From: Candidatus Peribacteria bacterium RIFOXYB1_FULL_54_35
GTDB lineage: Bacteria; Patescibacteriota; Gracilibacteria; Peribacterales; Peribacteraceae
Assembly: GCA_001787755.1 (NCBI GenBank)
Contig: MFYJ01000013.1
Coordinates: forward strand, 83,130-147,129
DNA length: 64,000 nucleotides
Direction: 5' to 3'
Shown here: piece by piece, positions 8,652-17,824 of the stretch
How positions within the stretch are numbered: the stretch's first letter is position 1
How the letters are laid out: each line of letters opens with the position of its first letter
The notes under the pieces: model-generated
Seen by the model: the letters and a program-made list of their open reading frames with translations, nothing else
Databases searched by the model: none
Told to the model about the DNA's origin: nothing
Translations under genes and position numbers: made by a program

Positions 8652-10340
8652 ATGCCTATGGACAAGGTCTGCTCCCAATGTGCGGCATCATTCGAAATCA
8701 CGGATGGCGATCTCGCGTTCTACGAGAAGGTGTCGCCAGTCATTGGAGGGAAGAAGTATCCGATTCCCCCGCCGACGCTCTGTCCAGACTGCCGACAGCA
8801 GAGACGGCTCGTGTGGAGAAATGAACGGAACCTCTACCGTCGCACCTGCGACCAGTGCAACAAATCCATCATTTCCATCTATCCCAAGGCAAGTCCCTTC
8901 ACTGTCTTCTGCCCCGACTGTTGGTGGAGTGACACCTGGGATTCACGGGATTTCGGGCAAGAGATGGATTTTGGCCGCCCTCTCTTTGAACAGATGCGGG
9001 AATTGCAAGAAGAGGTACCGCGCCTGTCTCTCAACATCGTCAGTAACGAGAATTCCGAGTACATCAACCTCTCCGGATACAACAAGAACTGCTACCTCCT
9101 CTTTGCCGCAGAGTACAACGAAGACTGCCATTACGGCACCCAGGTAATCAAATCTACAGGATGTGTGGATGCGTTCGACTGCTATGAGTCCCGATATTGC
9201 TACGAAGTAGTCGATGCAGAGAAGTGCCACTCTGTGCTGTATTCACAAAATGTGAGTGCCTGCTCGGAAAGCCTGTTCCTCTTTGATTGCCGGGGATGCG
9301 CTCACTGCATTCTCTGCACAAATATGCGCAACCAGAAATACTGCATCCGCAACCAGCAGATGCAATCAGAGGCGTTCGCAGCAGAGAAAAAGCGGATTAC
9401 CGAAGAGATTGCCAAGGGAAAATTCCGAGAATACCAGGAAGAATTCGCTTCACTCAAACGAACATGCCTGCACCGTGCTGCAGATATCGTGAACTGTGAG
9501 AATGTCACCGGAGATTATCTGAAGAATTCTCACAATCTCCGAACCTGTTTCGATGTCTCATACGGAGAAGACTGTACATACGTGTACACAGGATTCCAGG
9601 TAAAAGACCTTGGTGATGTATGTCATACCACTGAGGCAGAGCTCGGCTACGACTCCCTCAGTCTTGGTTACGGCTCATATAACACTGCTTTTACACACGG
9701 ATCATGGAGTGCAAAAAATCTTCTCTACTGCGACATCATCCAGTCCGGCTCGGACATGATGGGGTGCGTATCCATGAAACCCGGAAAATACTGCATCCTC
9801 AATAAGCAATACACCAAAGAGAGGTATGAGAATTTCGTTCCCAAGGTCATTGCACACATGCAGGAAACGAAAGAATGGGGTGAGTTCTTCCCCGTTACCC
9901 TCAGTCCTTTCGCGTACAACGAAACGAACGCACAGCTTTACTATCCCCTTTCCGAGGTAGAAGTGCTTCAGCACGGATGGAGATGGCATAAACCGGAAGA
10001 TTCTCTCTCCGGAGTGAAGAAGACCATCCTCGCAGCGAAGCTGCCTGCATCCATCGAAAACATCCCCGATGACGTTCTCAACTGGGCAATCACCTGCGAA
10101 GAAACAAGACGCCCATTCAGAATCATCAAACAGGAACTGGAGTTCTACAGAAAAATGAAGCTCCCTATCCCCCACTTCCATCCTGATGAGCGGCATAAGA
10201 GGAGGATGGCCCTGCGTAATCCCCGGGTTCTGTGGCAGAGGAAATGCGGGAAATGCGGGAAGGAGGTACAGACAACGTATGCCCCCGATCGTCCTGAGAT
10301 TGTGTACTGTGAGGCTTGTTACCTTGCGGAGGTGTACTAG
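8652..10340 (+). CDS. Array copy 5: Cys-rich zinc-ribbon protein
   Basis: This copy has 562 residues from MPMDKVCSQC. The ATG at 8658 is an alternative start that would match copy 3. N1 (CSQC...CPDC) and N2 (CDQC...CPDC) are intact, C1 is CEET...HPDERH (decayed), and C2 is CGKC...CEAC. The DNA of the first 60 codons is nearly the same as in copies 4 and 6, while the central modules are unrelated at the DNA level, so the sharp transition is visible by eye. Its stop codon lies inside the left arm of the next hairpin. The function is unknown. Confidence 0.95.
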   Translation: MPMDKVCSQCAASFEITDGDLAFYEKVSPVIGGKKYPIPPPTLCPDCRQQRRLVWRNERNLYRRTCDQCNKSIISIYPKASPFTVFCPDCWWSDTWDSRDFGQEMDFGRPLFEQMRELQEEVPRLSLNIVSNENSEYINLSGYNKNCYLLFAAEYNEDCHYGTQVIKSTGCVDAFDCYESRYCYEVVDAEKCHSVLYSQNVSACSESLFLFDCRGCAHCILCTNMRNQKYCIRNQQMQSEAFAAEKKRITEEIAKGKFREYQEEFASLKRTCLHRAADIVNCENVTGDYLKNSHNLRTCFDVSYGEDCTYVYTGFQVKDLGDVCHTTEAELGYDSLSLGYGSYNTAFTHGSWSAKNLLYCDIIQSGSDMMGCVSMKPGKYCILNKQYTKERYENFVPKVIAHMQETKEWGEFFPVTLSPFAYNETNAQLYYPLSEVEVLQHGWRWHKPEDSLSGVKKTILAAKLPASIENIPDDVLNWAITCEETRRPFRIIKQELEFYRKMKLPIPHFHPDERHKRRMALRNPRVLWQRKCGKCGKEVQTTYAPDRPEIVYCEACYLAEVY

Positions 10341-10382
10341 CGGTTAGCGTGTAGCGACTAGCCGCTAACCGCTAACCGCTCG
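10338..10382. repeat. Family A hairpin overlapping the stop of copy 5
   Basis: AGCGGTTAGCG begins inside the TAG stop and pairs with CGCTAACCGCT around GTGTAGCGACTAGC. Confidence 0.8.
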
Positions 10383-10388
10383 TCGTTG

Positions 10389-10394
10389 TATACT
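10389..10394 (+). promoter_or_regulatory. -10 element TATACT of array copy 6
   Basis: TATACT lies 10 bases before the ATG at 10405. Confidence 0.7.
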
Positions 10395-10404
10395 TCAAAT
10401 CCTC

Positions 10405-12069
10405 ATGCAGAAAACTTGTAGCCAATGTTCGGCATCGTTCGAAATCACGGATGGCGATCTTGCGTTCTACGAGAAGGTGTCGCCGGTCATTGGAGGGAAG
10501 AAATTCTTGATTCCTCCTCCCACGCTCTGCCCGGACTGCCGACAGCAGCGCAGGCTCGGATTCCGCAATGAGCGCCGTCTCTACAGGCGCAAATGTGATT
10601 TCACCGGAAAACCGATCATTGCGCTGTTCGCACCGGATGCCCCCTACCCTGTCTATGGCCATGCTTCGTGGTACTCAGATGCCTGGGATCCGCTGGCGTA
10701 CGGCCGGGAATTTGATTTTAACACCCCGTTCTTCGACCAGCTGGATGCGCTCTGGAAGCGCGTGCCGCAGCTCGCCATCTTCAACACGAGAAACGAGAAC
10801 AGCGAGTACGCCACCTACAGCGAACAGGACAAGAACTGCTACCTCCTCTCTGCAAGCAACCGCAATGAAGATTGTTACTACTCGAGCTACATCTGGGACA
10901 GCATTTCCTGCTGCGATTGCCACAACGTGGAGAAGGCGGAGCTCTGCTACGAAGCAGTGGACTGCAGCGGTACATACAATGTCCGCTACTCACAGAATTG
11001 CCACGACTGCCGCGATTGCTCCCTCTGTTATGACTGCCGTTCCTGCCATGATCTGTATGCGTGCAGCGGCCTCCGCAGCAAGCAATACTGCATCCTCAAT
11101 GAGCAGTACAGTCCTGAGGAATACAAGAAGAAAATCAAGGAGCTACCCACACAGGAAGTGTATGAAAAGTTTCAAAAACTGAAGCTCCGCACGCCACGGC
11201 TCTTCGCAAACCTGCTCCATTGCGAAGATGTGTCCGGTGACTACCTCACTTCCTGCAGCCGGGCGGACCATTGCTTTAATTCGTTTGACCTTCAGGATGC
11301 CAAGTTCGTAGAGAACAGCCCAGGAGGTTCCCGCGACGTCATGGATATCAGCGGGTGCACGCACACGCAGTTTGCGTATGAGCTTGTAAGCGTTGCGTAC
11401 GGCTACGAAGTGATCTGGTGCATCACATCGCACATCGGTCTCAAGAACTCCCTGTACTGCGTCTCCTGCCACAGCGGCCGCAATCTATTCGGATGTGTGG
11501 GCATGAAGAAAGGACAGTACTGTCTCCTCAACAGGCAATACAGCAAGGAAGAATATGAAAAACTTGTACCGAAAGTGATTGCGCATATGCAATCGACGAA
11601 GGAATGGGGCGAATTCTTCCCTCTCTGTCTTTCACCCTTCGCATATAATGAAACTGTTGCCCAGGAGTATTTCCCTCTCTCGAAGCAAGAGGCTGCATCA
11701 CGAGGTTCGAACTGGAGAGACACCGTCGACGAAATGCCGGAAGTGAAGAAAACAATCCCCGCAGCGAAACTTCCTGACTCCATTGAGAGTATTCCCGATG
11801 ACATCCTCAACTGGGCAATCACCTGCGAAACAACGAAACGGCCGTTCAGAATCATCAAGCAGGAGCTGGAGTTCTACAGAACTATGCAGCTCCCCATTCC
11901 CCACTTCCACCCGGATGAGCGGCATAGGAGGAGGATGACCCTGCGAAACCCCCGGGTTCTGTGGCAGCGGAAATGCCATAAGTGCAGGAAGGAGATACAG
12001 ACGACGTACGCTCCCGAGAGACCGGAGATTGTGTATTGTGAGGCTTGTTACCTTGCAGAGGTATACTGA
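10405..12069 (+). CDS. Array copy 6: Cys-rich zinc-ribbon protein
   Basis: This 554-residue copy starts MQKTCSQC. Only N1 (CSQC...CPDC) and C2 (CHKC...CEAC) are intact. N2 reads CDFTGKP...VYGHASWYS, losing the second cysteine pair, and C1 is CETT...HPDERH. The first module carries the step pattern ELCYEAVDCSGTYNVRYSQNCHDC, and the second ends in a GMKKGQYCLLNRQY cap. It lies between a family A and a family C spacer like copies 2 and 4. The function is unknown. Confidence 0.95.
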   Translation: MQKTCSQCSASFEITDGDLAFYEKVSPVIGGKKFLIPPPTLCPDCRQQRRLGFRNERRLYRRKCDFTGKPIIALFAPDAPYPVYGHASWYSDAWDPLAYGREFDFNTPFFDQLDALWKRVPQLAIFNTRNENSEYATYSEQDKNCYLLSASNRNEDCYYSSYIWDSISCCDCHNVEKAELCYEAVDCSGTYNVRYSQNCHDCRDCSLCYDCRSCHDLYACSGLRSKQYCILNEQYSPEEYKKKIKELPTQEVYEKFQKLKLRTPRLFANLLHCEDVSGDYLTSCSRADHCFNSFDLQDAKFVENSPGGSRDVMDISGCTHTQFAYELVSVAYGYEVIWCITSHIGLKNSLYCVSCHSGRNLFGCVGMKKGQYCLLNRQYSKEEYEKLVPKVIAHMQSTKEWGEFFPLCLSPFAYNETVAQEYFPLSKQEAASRGSNWRDTVDEMPEVKKTIPAAKLPDSIESIPDDILNWAITCETTKRPFRIIKQELEFYRTMQLPIPHFHPDERHRRRMTLRNPRVLWQRKCHKCRKEIQTTYAPERPEIVYCEACYLAEVY

Positions 12070-12179
12070 ATCGTATGTGGAATGTCGTATATCGTATGTC
12101 AGATGAGCCTCTTGAAGATCTTTAGGTTTCTCTCCCCTTCTCATTCCCCACATACGACATACCATATACCACATACAAC
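12070..12179. repeat. Family C hairpin, identical copy of the spacer at 8542-8651
   Basis: It is part of the perfect 166-bp duplication 12044-12209. The identity extends into both flanking coding regions and stops abruptly, as expected for recent gene conversion or unequal crossover. Confidence 0.85.
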
Positions 12180-13865
12180 ATGCCTATGGACAAGGTCTGC
12201 TCCCAATGTTCGGCATCGTTTGAAATCACGGATGACGATCTTGCGTTCTACAAAGAAATTGCGCCGGTGTTCAACGGGAAGCAGTTCCCCATACCTTCAC
12301 CTATGCAATGCCCTGCCTGCCGGCTGCAGAGAAGGCTGCTCTTCCGCAATGAACGAAAACTCTACAAAAGGAATTCCGGCATAAGCAGGAAACCGATGGT
12401 GACGATGTTTGCGCCGGATAATCCCTACAAAACCTGTTCTCAGGAAGAGTGGTTCAGCGATACATGGGATCCAATGGCATACGGGAAGGAATGTAATTTC
12501 TCCCATCCGTTCTTCGATCAGCTGCGCGCGCTGAATCTCGCCGTGCCCCATCCGGGGCTGAACAATACGAATGTGGAAAATAGCGAATACACGAATTACG
12601 CGTTGAACCAGAAGAATTGCTACCTCATTTTCGGAGCCGCCGACAACGAAGACTGCCTCTATGGTAAATTTGTCATTTTCTCCAAGAACACGACGGACTG
12701 CCTGTCTGTCTATTCCTGCGAGTGGTGCTCCGAGGGTGTGGCATCGCAACAGTGCTACGGATGCCACTATTTCCTGAACTGCCACAACTGCAGTGATTGT
12801 TTCATGATCGAAGATTGCAGCGGATGCAAAAACTGCATTATGTGCTTCGGTCTCCGGCAGAGAGAATACTGCATCCTCAACAAACAACTGACTAGAGAGG
12901 AATTTTTGTCGCAGAAAGCGGCGTTGTATCCTTTGACCTCCCAAAAGATCGGACGGATGCAACAGCAACTGAATGAACTGCAAAAAAATCTCCCACACAT
13001 CGGTTCCCATATCTATGCGAGTGAAGACTGTACGGGGGACGCCATCTACAACAGCAAGGGGTGCAAGGAGTGTTTTGATATCAATCATTGCGAAGATTGC
13101 CACTGCACGGCATTCACTCCCAATGGAGTTTCTTCGTACGACAGTACATATTCAGCGCCGGACGGCGTGCAATGGTGCAACAACGTGACCTGCACCATCG
13201 GCCACCGGTGCCTGGGAACGTACATGTGCTGGTACACGAACGACGTGTATTACTCCATCAACTGCCGCCAGTGCGATTTCTGCTTTGGATGCGTGGGCTT
13301 AAGAAATAAGAAATATTGCATCTTCAACAGGCAGTACACGAAGGAGGACTACGAAGTGCTTGCCGGACGCATTGCTGAGAAAATGACGGCAGCCGGCGAG
13401 TGGGGGCACTTCCTTCCTCCGGATCTCTCGCACTTCGCCTACAACGAAACTATCGCACAGGAGTACTTCCCCCTCACAAGAGAACAGGCGCTGGCACTCA
13501 GGTTCCGATGGCGGCCAGAAGATGCCATTCTGCCGGATGCCAAGAAAACAATCCCGGGCGAGCAGCTGCCGGACACCATTGGAAACATTCCCGACGATAT
13601 CCTGCACTGGGCCATCATCTGCAGTGCAACGAAGAAACCGTTCCGCATCACCAAGCCGGAGCTCGATTTCTACAGGCGGATGGAACTTCCCGTCCCAAGG
13701 CTGCATCCGGATGAACGCCACAGGCTGCGCCTTGCAAAGAAGAAACCGTATCGCCTCTGGAACCGTACCTGTGCCAAATGCCAAAAGCCCATTGCCACGA
13801 GTTTCGCGCCTGATCGTCCTGAAATTGTGTACTGTGAGACCTGCTATCTCAGTGAAGTGTACTAA
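12180..13865 (+). CDS. Array copy 7: Cys-rich zinc-ribbon protein
   Basis: This 561-residue copy starts MPMDKVCSQC, like copy 5. N1 is CSQC...CPAC. N2 has no cysteines in its first half (NSGISRKP) and one in the second (TCSQEEWFS). C1 is CSATKKPF...HPDERH, and C2 is CAKC...CETC. The cap signatures LRQREYCILNKQL and LRNKKYCIFNRQY close the two modules. Its C-terminal third departs from the near-identical tails of copies 2-6 (KPELDFYRRMELPVPRLHPDE), so it has escaped recent homogenisation there. The function is unknown. Confidence 0.95.
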   Translation: MPMDKVCSQCSASFEITDDDLAFYKEIAPVFNGKQFPIPSPMQCPACRLQRRLLFRNERKLYKRNSGISRKPMVTMFAPDNPYKTCSQEEWFSDTWDPMAYGKECNFSHPFFDQLRALNLAVPHPGLNNTNVENSEYTNYALNQKNCYLIFGAADNEDCLYGKFVIFSKNTTDCLSVYSCEWCSEGVASQQCYGCHYFLNCHNCSDCFMIEDCSGCKNCIMCFGLRQREYCILNKQLTREEFLSQKAALYPLTSQKIGRMQQQLNELQKNLPHIGSHIYASEDCTGDAIYNSKGCKECFDINHCEDCHCTAFTPNGVSSYDSTYSAPDGVQWCNNVTCTIGHRCLGTYMCWYTNDVYYSINCRQCDFCFGCVGLRNKKYCIFNRQYTKEDYEVLAGRIAEKMTAAGEWGHFLPPDLSHFAYNETIAQEYFPLTREQALALRFRWRPEDAILPDAKKTIPGEQLPDTIGNIPDDILHWAIICSATKKPFRITKPELDFYRRMELPVPRLHPDERHRLRLAKKKPYRLWNRTCAKCQKPIATSFAPDRPEIVYCETCYLSEVY

Positions 13866-13888
13866 GGCATTTATTCTCAAGACAGGAC

Positions 13889-13933
13889 TCACCCTGAGAG
13901 ACCCCGAGCGAAGCCGAGGGGGAGTCGAAGGGC
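13889..13933. repeat. REP-like element fused to an array stub
   Basis: The segment contains CCCTGAGAGACCCCGAGCGAAGCC and ends GAGTCGAAGGGC, directly joined to the stub at 13934. Confidence 0.65.
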
Positions 13934-13963
13934 GAGGAATGTTACCTGAAAGAAGTGTATTAG
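13934..13963 (+). pseudogene. C-terminal stub of a lost array copy
   Basis: Thirty bases encode EECYLKEVY plus stop, the exact tail of an array protein (compare copy 8, whose gene ends with the same residues). It directly follows a TCGAAGGGC element and is followed by a family A hairpin and promoter, just as a real copy would be. It is best read as what remains after deletion of a full copy. A second stub of the same length and junction lies at 29095-29124. Confidence 0.8.
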
Positions 13964-14005
13964 CGGTAAGCTGCTTATCGCTTTCCGCTGACCGCTTACC
14001 GCCCA
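13961..14005. repeat. Family A-like hairpin (GCGGTAAGC words)
   Basis: GCGGTAAG and CTTACCGC arms are separated by iterated GCTTATCGCTTTCCGCTGACC words. Confidence 0.75.
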
Positions 14006-14018
14006 TCGTTCATAGCTG

Positions 14019-14024
14019 TATACT
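14019..14024 (+). promoter_or_regulatory. -10 element TATACT of array copy 8
   Basis: TATACT lies 10 bases before the ATG at 14035 and supports that start over the frame-open region upstream. Confidence 0.7.
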
Positions 14025-14034
14025 TCAAATCCTC

Positions 14035-15708
14035 ATGCAGAAGACCTGCACTCAATGTTCGTCCTCCTTTGAGATCACGGATGAGGATCTCGCCTTCTAC
14101 GAGAAGATTTCTCCGGTCTTTAATGGAAAGAAAGAATCCATTCCGCCACCAACCCAATGTCCGGAATGCCGGATGCAGCGACGACTGACGTTCCGGAATG
14201 ATCGGAGCTTGTACCACAGCACCTCGAACCTATCCGGGAAGGCAACCATCTCCATGTACCACCCTGACCGGAAATATATCATCTACACACAACAGGAATG
14301 GTGGAGCGACGCGTGGGATCCACTCGCTTTCGGAGCGTCATTCGACCCGTCCGTCCCTTTTTTCATGCAATTCACCGCGCTGCAGCAGCGCGTGCCCCGT
14401 TTTCCCCTCTTCAACGTAGATTCGGAAAACAGCGACTACGTGAACTACGCACCTCACTGCAAGAACTGCTACCTTCTCTTCGGTTCCTGGTTCAACCACG
14501 ACTGCTCCTACGGCCAAACACTCACAGAATGCAAATCATCCTTCGATAACCTCTTCCTGGAAAAATCTGAGCTCTGCTATGAGTGCGTTGACTGCGCGAG
14601 TAATTACCGAACGTCTTTCTGCCACAGTTGCTCCAACTGCTCTGACAGCATGTTCTGCTTCGACTGCAAAAACGTCCGCAGCAGCGTTGGATGCTGGAAT
14701 CTCCGCAACAAGGAGTACTACCTGTTCAACAAACCTGCAACCAAAGGAGAGATTGATACCACACTCGCCCAAATGCACTCCGACAGAGGCTTGCGCACAC
14801 TGCGGGAGCGATACGGTCAGATGATACGGGAACGCGCCGTGCATCAGGCATTGACCGGGTCGAACAACGACGAGAGTTCCGGGGATTTCCTCTTCGAGTG
14901 TAAGAATGTCCGCCAGTGTTTCTCTGCCTACAGATGCCAAGACATGGCCTACTCTGCACGACTCATGGACCAGAAGGATACGTGGGATTTTGAGGGCGGT
15001 GGCAAAGGGGAACTCGCTTACGAAAGCATGAGCAACGATTTCGCCTTCCATTCCATCGCCTGCACTACAAGCGAGCATCTCACGGACAGCCACTACTGTG
15101 ATCTGTGCTTCGAGTGCAAGGACTGTTTCGGTTGTGTGGGTCTGCGACACAAGCAATGCTGCATCTTGAACAGGCAATACAGCAAGGAGGAGTACGATCG
15201 GCTCATTCCTCAGATTATCGAGAAAATGCGAGCGGATGGAGAGTGGGGTGAGTTCTTCCCGGTAGAATCGAGCCCCTTCGCCTACAATGAGACCATGGCA
15301 CAGGAATACTTCTTCCTCACAAAGAAAGAAGTTCTGAAGCGAGGGTGGAAGTGGCGGGACCAGACGGATGAGATGCCGACGGTTTCCAAAATCATTCCGG
15401 CGATGCAACTGCCGGATTCTATCGATGATATTCCCGATGACATCCTCAACTGGGCTGTTGAATGCGAAGAAACAAAAAGGCCGTTTAAAATCATCAAACA
15501 GGAATTAGAGTTCTACAGGTTAATGAAACTCCCCATTCCTCACTTCCACCCCGATGAGCGGCATAAGAGAAGGATGGCACAGCGTAATCCGCGGAAACTG
15601 TGGCAGAGGAAGTGCCATAAGTGCGGGAAGGAGATGCAGACCACGTACGGTCCTGAGAGGCCTGAGAGGGTGTACTGTGAGGAATGTTACTTGAAAGAGG
15701 TGTATTAG
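14035..15708 (+). CDS. Array copy 8: Cys-rich zinc-ribbon protein
   Basis: This copy has 557 residues from MQKTCTQC. The frame is open back to 13522 through the stub and spacer, but the promoter and family alignment set the start at 14035. N1 is CTQC...CPEC. N2 is degenerate, with no cysteine pair (STSNLSGK...YTQQEWWS). C1 is CEET...HPDERH and C2 is CHKC...CEEC. The first module has the typical YECVDCASNYRTSFCHSCSNC run. Its tail YLKEVY matches the neighbouring stub. The function is unknown. Confidence 0.95.
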   Translation: MQKTCTQCSSSFEITDEDLAFYEKISPVFNGKKESIPPPTQCPECRMQRRLTFRNDRSLYHSTSNLSGKATISMYHPDRKYIIYTQQEWWSDAWDPLAFGASFDPSVPFFMQFTALQQRVPRFPLFNVDSENSDYVNYAPHCKNCYLLFGSWFNHDCSYGQTLTECKSSFDNLFLEKSELCYECVDCASNYRTSFCHSCSNCSDSMFCFDCKNVRSSVGCWNLRNKEYYLFNKPATKGEIDTTLAQMHSDRGLRTLRERYGQMIRERAVHQALTGSNNDESSGDFLFECKNVRQCFSAYRCQDMAYSARLMDQKDTWDFEGGGKGELAYESMSNDFAFHSIACTTSEHLTDSHYCDLCFECKDCFGCVGLRHKQCCILNRQYSKEEYDRLIPQIIEKMRADGEWGEFFPVESSPFAYNETMAQEYFFLTKKEVLKRGWKWRDQTDEMPTVSKIIPAMQLPDSIDDIPDDILNWAVECEETKRPFKIIKQELEFYRLMKLPIPHFHPDERHKRRMAQRNPRKLWQRKCHKCGKEMQTTYGPERPERVYCEECYLKEVY

Positions 15709-15779
15709 TGGTTAGCGTGTAGCGACTAGCTGCTAATCGCTAACCGCTCACCGCCTGTCCTGAGCTGTGTCGAAGGGCT
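15706..15779. repeat. Family A hairpin followed by a REP-like element
   Basis: GGTTAGCGTGTAGCGACTAGC pairs with GCTGCTAATCGCTAACC. It is followed by CCTGTCCTGAGCTGTGTCGAAGGG, the same composite as at 6738-6812. Confidence 0.75.
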
Positions 15780-15787
15780 CATCGTTG

Positions 15788-15793
15788 TATACT
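15788..15793 (+). promoter_or_regulatory. -10 element TATACT of array copy 9
   Basis: TATACT lies 9 bases before the ATG at 15803. This rejects the TTG at 15767 as start. Confidence 0.7.
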
Positions 15794-15802
15794 CGGAATC
15801 TC

Positions 15803-17488
15803 ATGCAGCAAACCAGCCTCCGCACAGGCTCCGGCCGGCAAGCCTGCACCGTCTGCGGCACCGAGTTTGCCCACACAGCAGAGCAGTTGTCGCTCTTTCA
15901 GAAATTCGGGATGGGAAGCCCCCCGACGCAGTGCCTCCCCTGCAGGCACAAGCACCGGCTGAGCTTTAGGAACGGCCGCGTGCTCTACCGGCGCAAGTGT
16001 GACTTCTCGGGGGAGAGTACCGTCTCCGTGTTCGCACCGGACAAACCGTACAAGGTGTATCGCACGGACATCTGGTGGAGCGACCAGTGGAATCCTCTCG
16101 ACTATGGCAGAGACTTTGATTTTTCCCGCCCCTTCTTCGAGCAATTCCATGATCTGCAGCTCCAGGTCCCCCGCCCGGCACTCGCCAACATCAAGCCGGA
16201 GAACAGCCCTTTCTGCAACATGTGCGAGGGGAACAAGAACTGCTACCTCATCTGCGGCGGGGACTTTAACGAGGACTGCATGTACGGCATCTACGGGATG
16301 CACAACCGCAATGTCATGGATTGTGACGGGAGCAATGACAGCGAGTACTGCTACTTCATGAGCGATTCGTTTGAGTGCTACGGATGCCAGTTCGCCTTCG
16401 ACTCCAAGAACTGCAGCAACTGCGCGTTCATCAGTGACTGTACCGGCTGCACAGAGTGCATTCTCTGCACCAATCTCGTGCAGAAGAAACACTGTATAGA
16501 GAATGAGGAACTCTCTCCGGAGGAGTACAGGAAGCAGAAAGCGGCACTCCTGAACGGCACATACTCCCAGCAACAGCGCAACTGGGAGAAATTTCTCGCT
16601 ATGCGCGCCAAACGCATCGCGAAGTATGCGCACATCCTCAACTGCGAGGATTGCACCGGCGACTACGTGGTGAACTCCAAAGGCTGCAAAAACTGCTTTG
16701 ACACGTGGGATTGCGAGGACCTCCTGGATGTGATTCTCGCAAGCAAGACGAAAGACACGTTCCACTCCACCTGTATCGGGGACGACTCGGTGCTGTGCTT
16801 CAATATGCAATCCACAGTAGACGCGTACGAATGTTCGCACTCCTACCTCGTGTACAACAGCAGTAATGTGGAATACAGCGACCACATCGGGAGTTCCAAG
16901 AATATCTTCGGATGCGTCGGCCTCCACAGGAACGAGGAGTGCATCTTCAACAGGCAGTACTCAAAGGAGGAGTTTGGGAAGCTACGGTCAAAGATTATTG
17001 ATCATATGAAAGAAACAGGAGAATGGGGGCAGTTCCTGCCCAAGGAATGCTCGTGCTTCGGATACAACGAGAGCACGGCAAACGACTACTTCCCTCTCAC
17101 GAAGAAAGAGGCGCTGGCTCAGGGATTCTCCTGGTATCACGCTTCGGAAGAGAAGCTTTCTGTGGAGAAATCGATCCCCGCTGCAAAGCTCCCTGATGCT
17201 ATCGAGGACATTCCGGACGATATCCTCAACTGGGCGGTGATCTGCGAGAAGAGCAAGAAACCCTTCCGCATCATTAAGCAGGAATTGAACTTCTACCGCA
17301 CACATGAAATCCCAGTACCGCATCTCTCCTTCGAAGAGCGACACCTCACGAGACTTGCTCTGCGCACCCCAAAGGAGCTCTTTGAACGCACATGTGATAA
17401 GTGCGGGACAGTGATGCAATCGGCATACGCTCCTGAGAGACCTGAGACGGTGTACTGTGAGGCTTGTTACCTTTCTGAGGTTTATTAG
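15803..17488 (+). CDS. Array copy 9: divergent Cys-rich zinc-ribbon protein
   Basis: This copy has 561 residues from MQQTSLRTGSGRQACTVC. It shares the GRQAC extension with copies 2 and 4, but N1 is CTVCGTEF...CLPC with a different linker (AHTAEQLSLFQKFGMGSP), so it is one of the more divergent members. N2 is half lost (CDFSGEST...YRTDIWWS), C1 is CEKS...LSFEERH, and C2 is CDKC...CEAC. Both module caps are present (LVQKKHCIENEEL; LHRNEECIFNRQY). The function is unknown. Confidence 0.95.
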   Translation: MQQTSLRTGSGRQACTVCGTEFAHTAEQLSLFQKFGMGSPPTQCLPCRHKHRLSFRNGRVLYRRKCDFSGESTVSVFAPDKPYKVYRTDIWWSDQWNPLDYGRDFDFSRPFFEQFHDLQLQVPRPALANIKPENSPFCNMCEGNKNCYLICGGDFNEDCMYGIYGMHNRNVMDCDGSNDSEYCYFMSDSFECYGCQFAFDSKNCSNCAFISDCTGCTECILCTNLVQKKHCIENEELSPEEYRKQKAALLNGTYSQQQRNWEKFLAMRAKRIAKYAHILNCEDCTGDYVVNSKGCKNCFDTWDCEDLLDVILASKTKDTFHSTCIGDDSVLCFNMQSTVDAYECSHSYLVYNSSNVEYSDHIGSSKNIFGCVGLHRNEECIFNRQYSKEEFGKLRSKIIDHMKETGEWGQFLPKECSCFGYNESTANDYFPLTKKEALAQGFSWYHASEEKLSVEKSIPAAKLPDAIEDIPDDILNWAVICEKSKKPFRIIKQELNFYRTHEIPVPHLSFEERHLTRLALRTPKELFERTCDKCGTVMQSAYAPERPETVYCEACYLSEVY

Positions 17489-17535
17489 CGTGTAGCGTGT
17501 AGCGACTAGCCGCTAATCGCTAACCGCTATTCGCT
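17489..17535. repeat. Family A hairpin after array copy 9
   Basis: Iterated TAGCG words are followed by GCTAATCGCTAACCGCTATTCGC. The left arm (GTGTAGCGTGTAGCGACTAGC) is imperfect. Confidence 0.65.
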
Positions 17536-17578
17536 GTGTACCTCGAAAACAAACCAAAAGCCTTATCATTTCGATTCA

Positions 17579-17800
17579 TTACTCCCCAAACATCGAGCGG
17601 CGCTCCAGTGGCTGACCATCTGCACCTACTCCTGGGGATACCCGACGGAAATCCGCTGCCGAAAGCCCCAAGGTCGCCCCATGCTCTCTGAGAGCATCTG
17701 ACACTTCGGTAACAACTCTGGGATCTGCTGCGCCTTCAACCCCTCCGGGAGCTGCTTCTGGAAGCTGCTCACCTGATCCAACCTGCTCTGCTTTTGTCAT
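17579..17800 (-). CDS. Possible small acidic protein of unknown function (73 aa)
   Basis: A 73-codon frame starts at the ATG at 17800 and runs opposite to the array. The product is rich in Gly, Ala, Glu and Arg with no Cys, membrane segment or recognised motif. In its favour is a well-formed minus-strand promoter just upstream (TTGACA, 17-base spacer, TTAAAT at 17825-17853), which no array copy would need. Against it are its shortness and the absence of any relative I recognise. It lies in a 464-base gap between copies 9 and 10. It may instead be a transcribed non-coding region. Confidence 0.45.
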   Translation of the reverse strand: MTKAEQVGSGEQLPEAAPGGVEGAADPRVVTEVSDALREHGATLGLSAADFRRVSPGVGADGQPLERRSMFGE

Positions 17801-17824
17801 AGGTATTGTGGGTAACTTGTGCGC

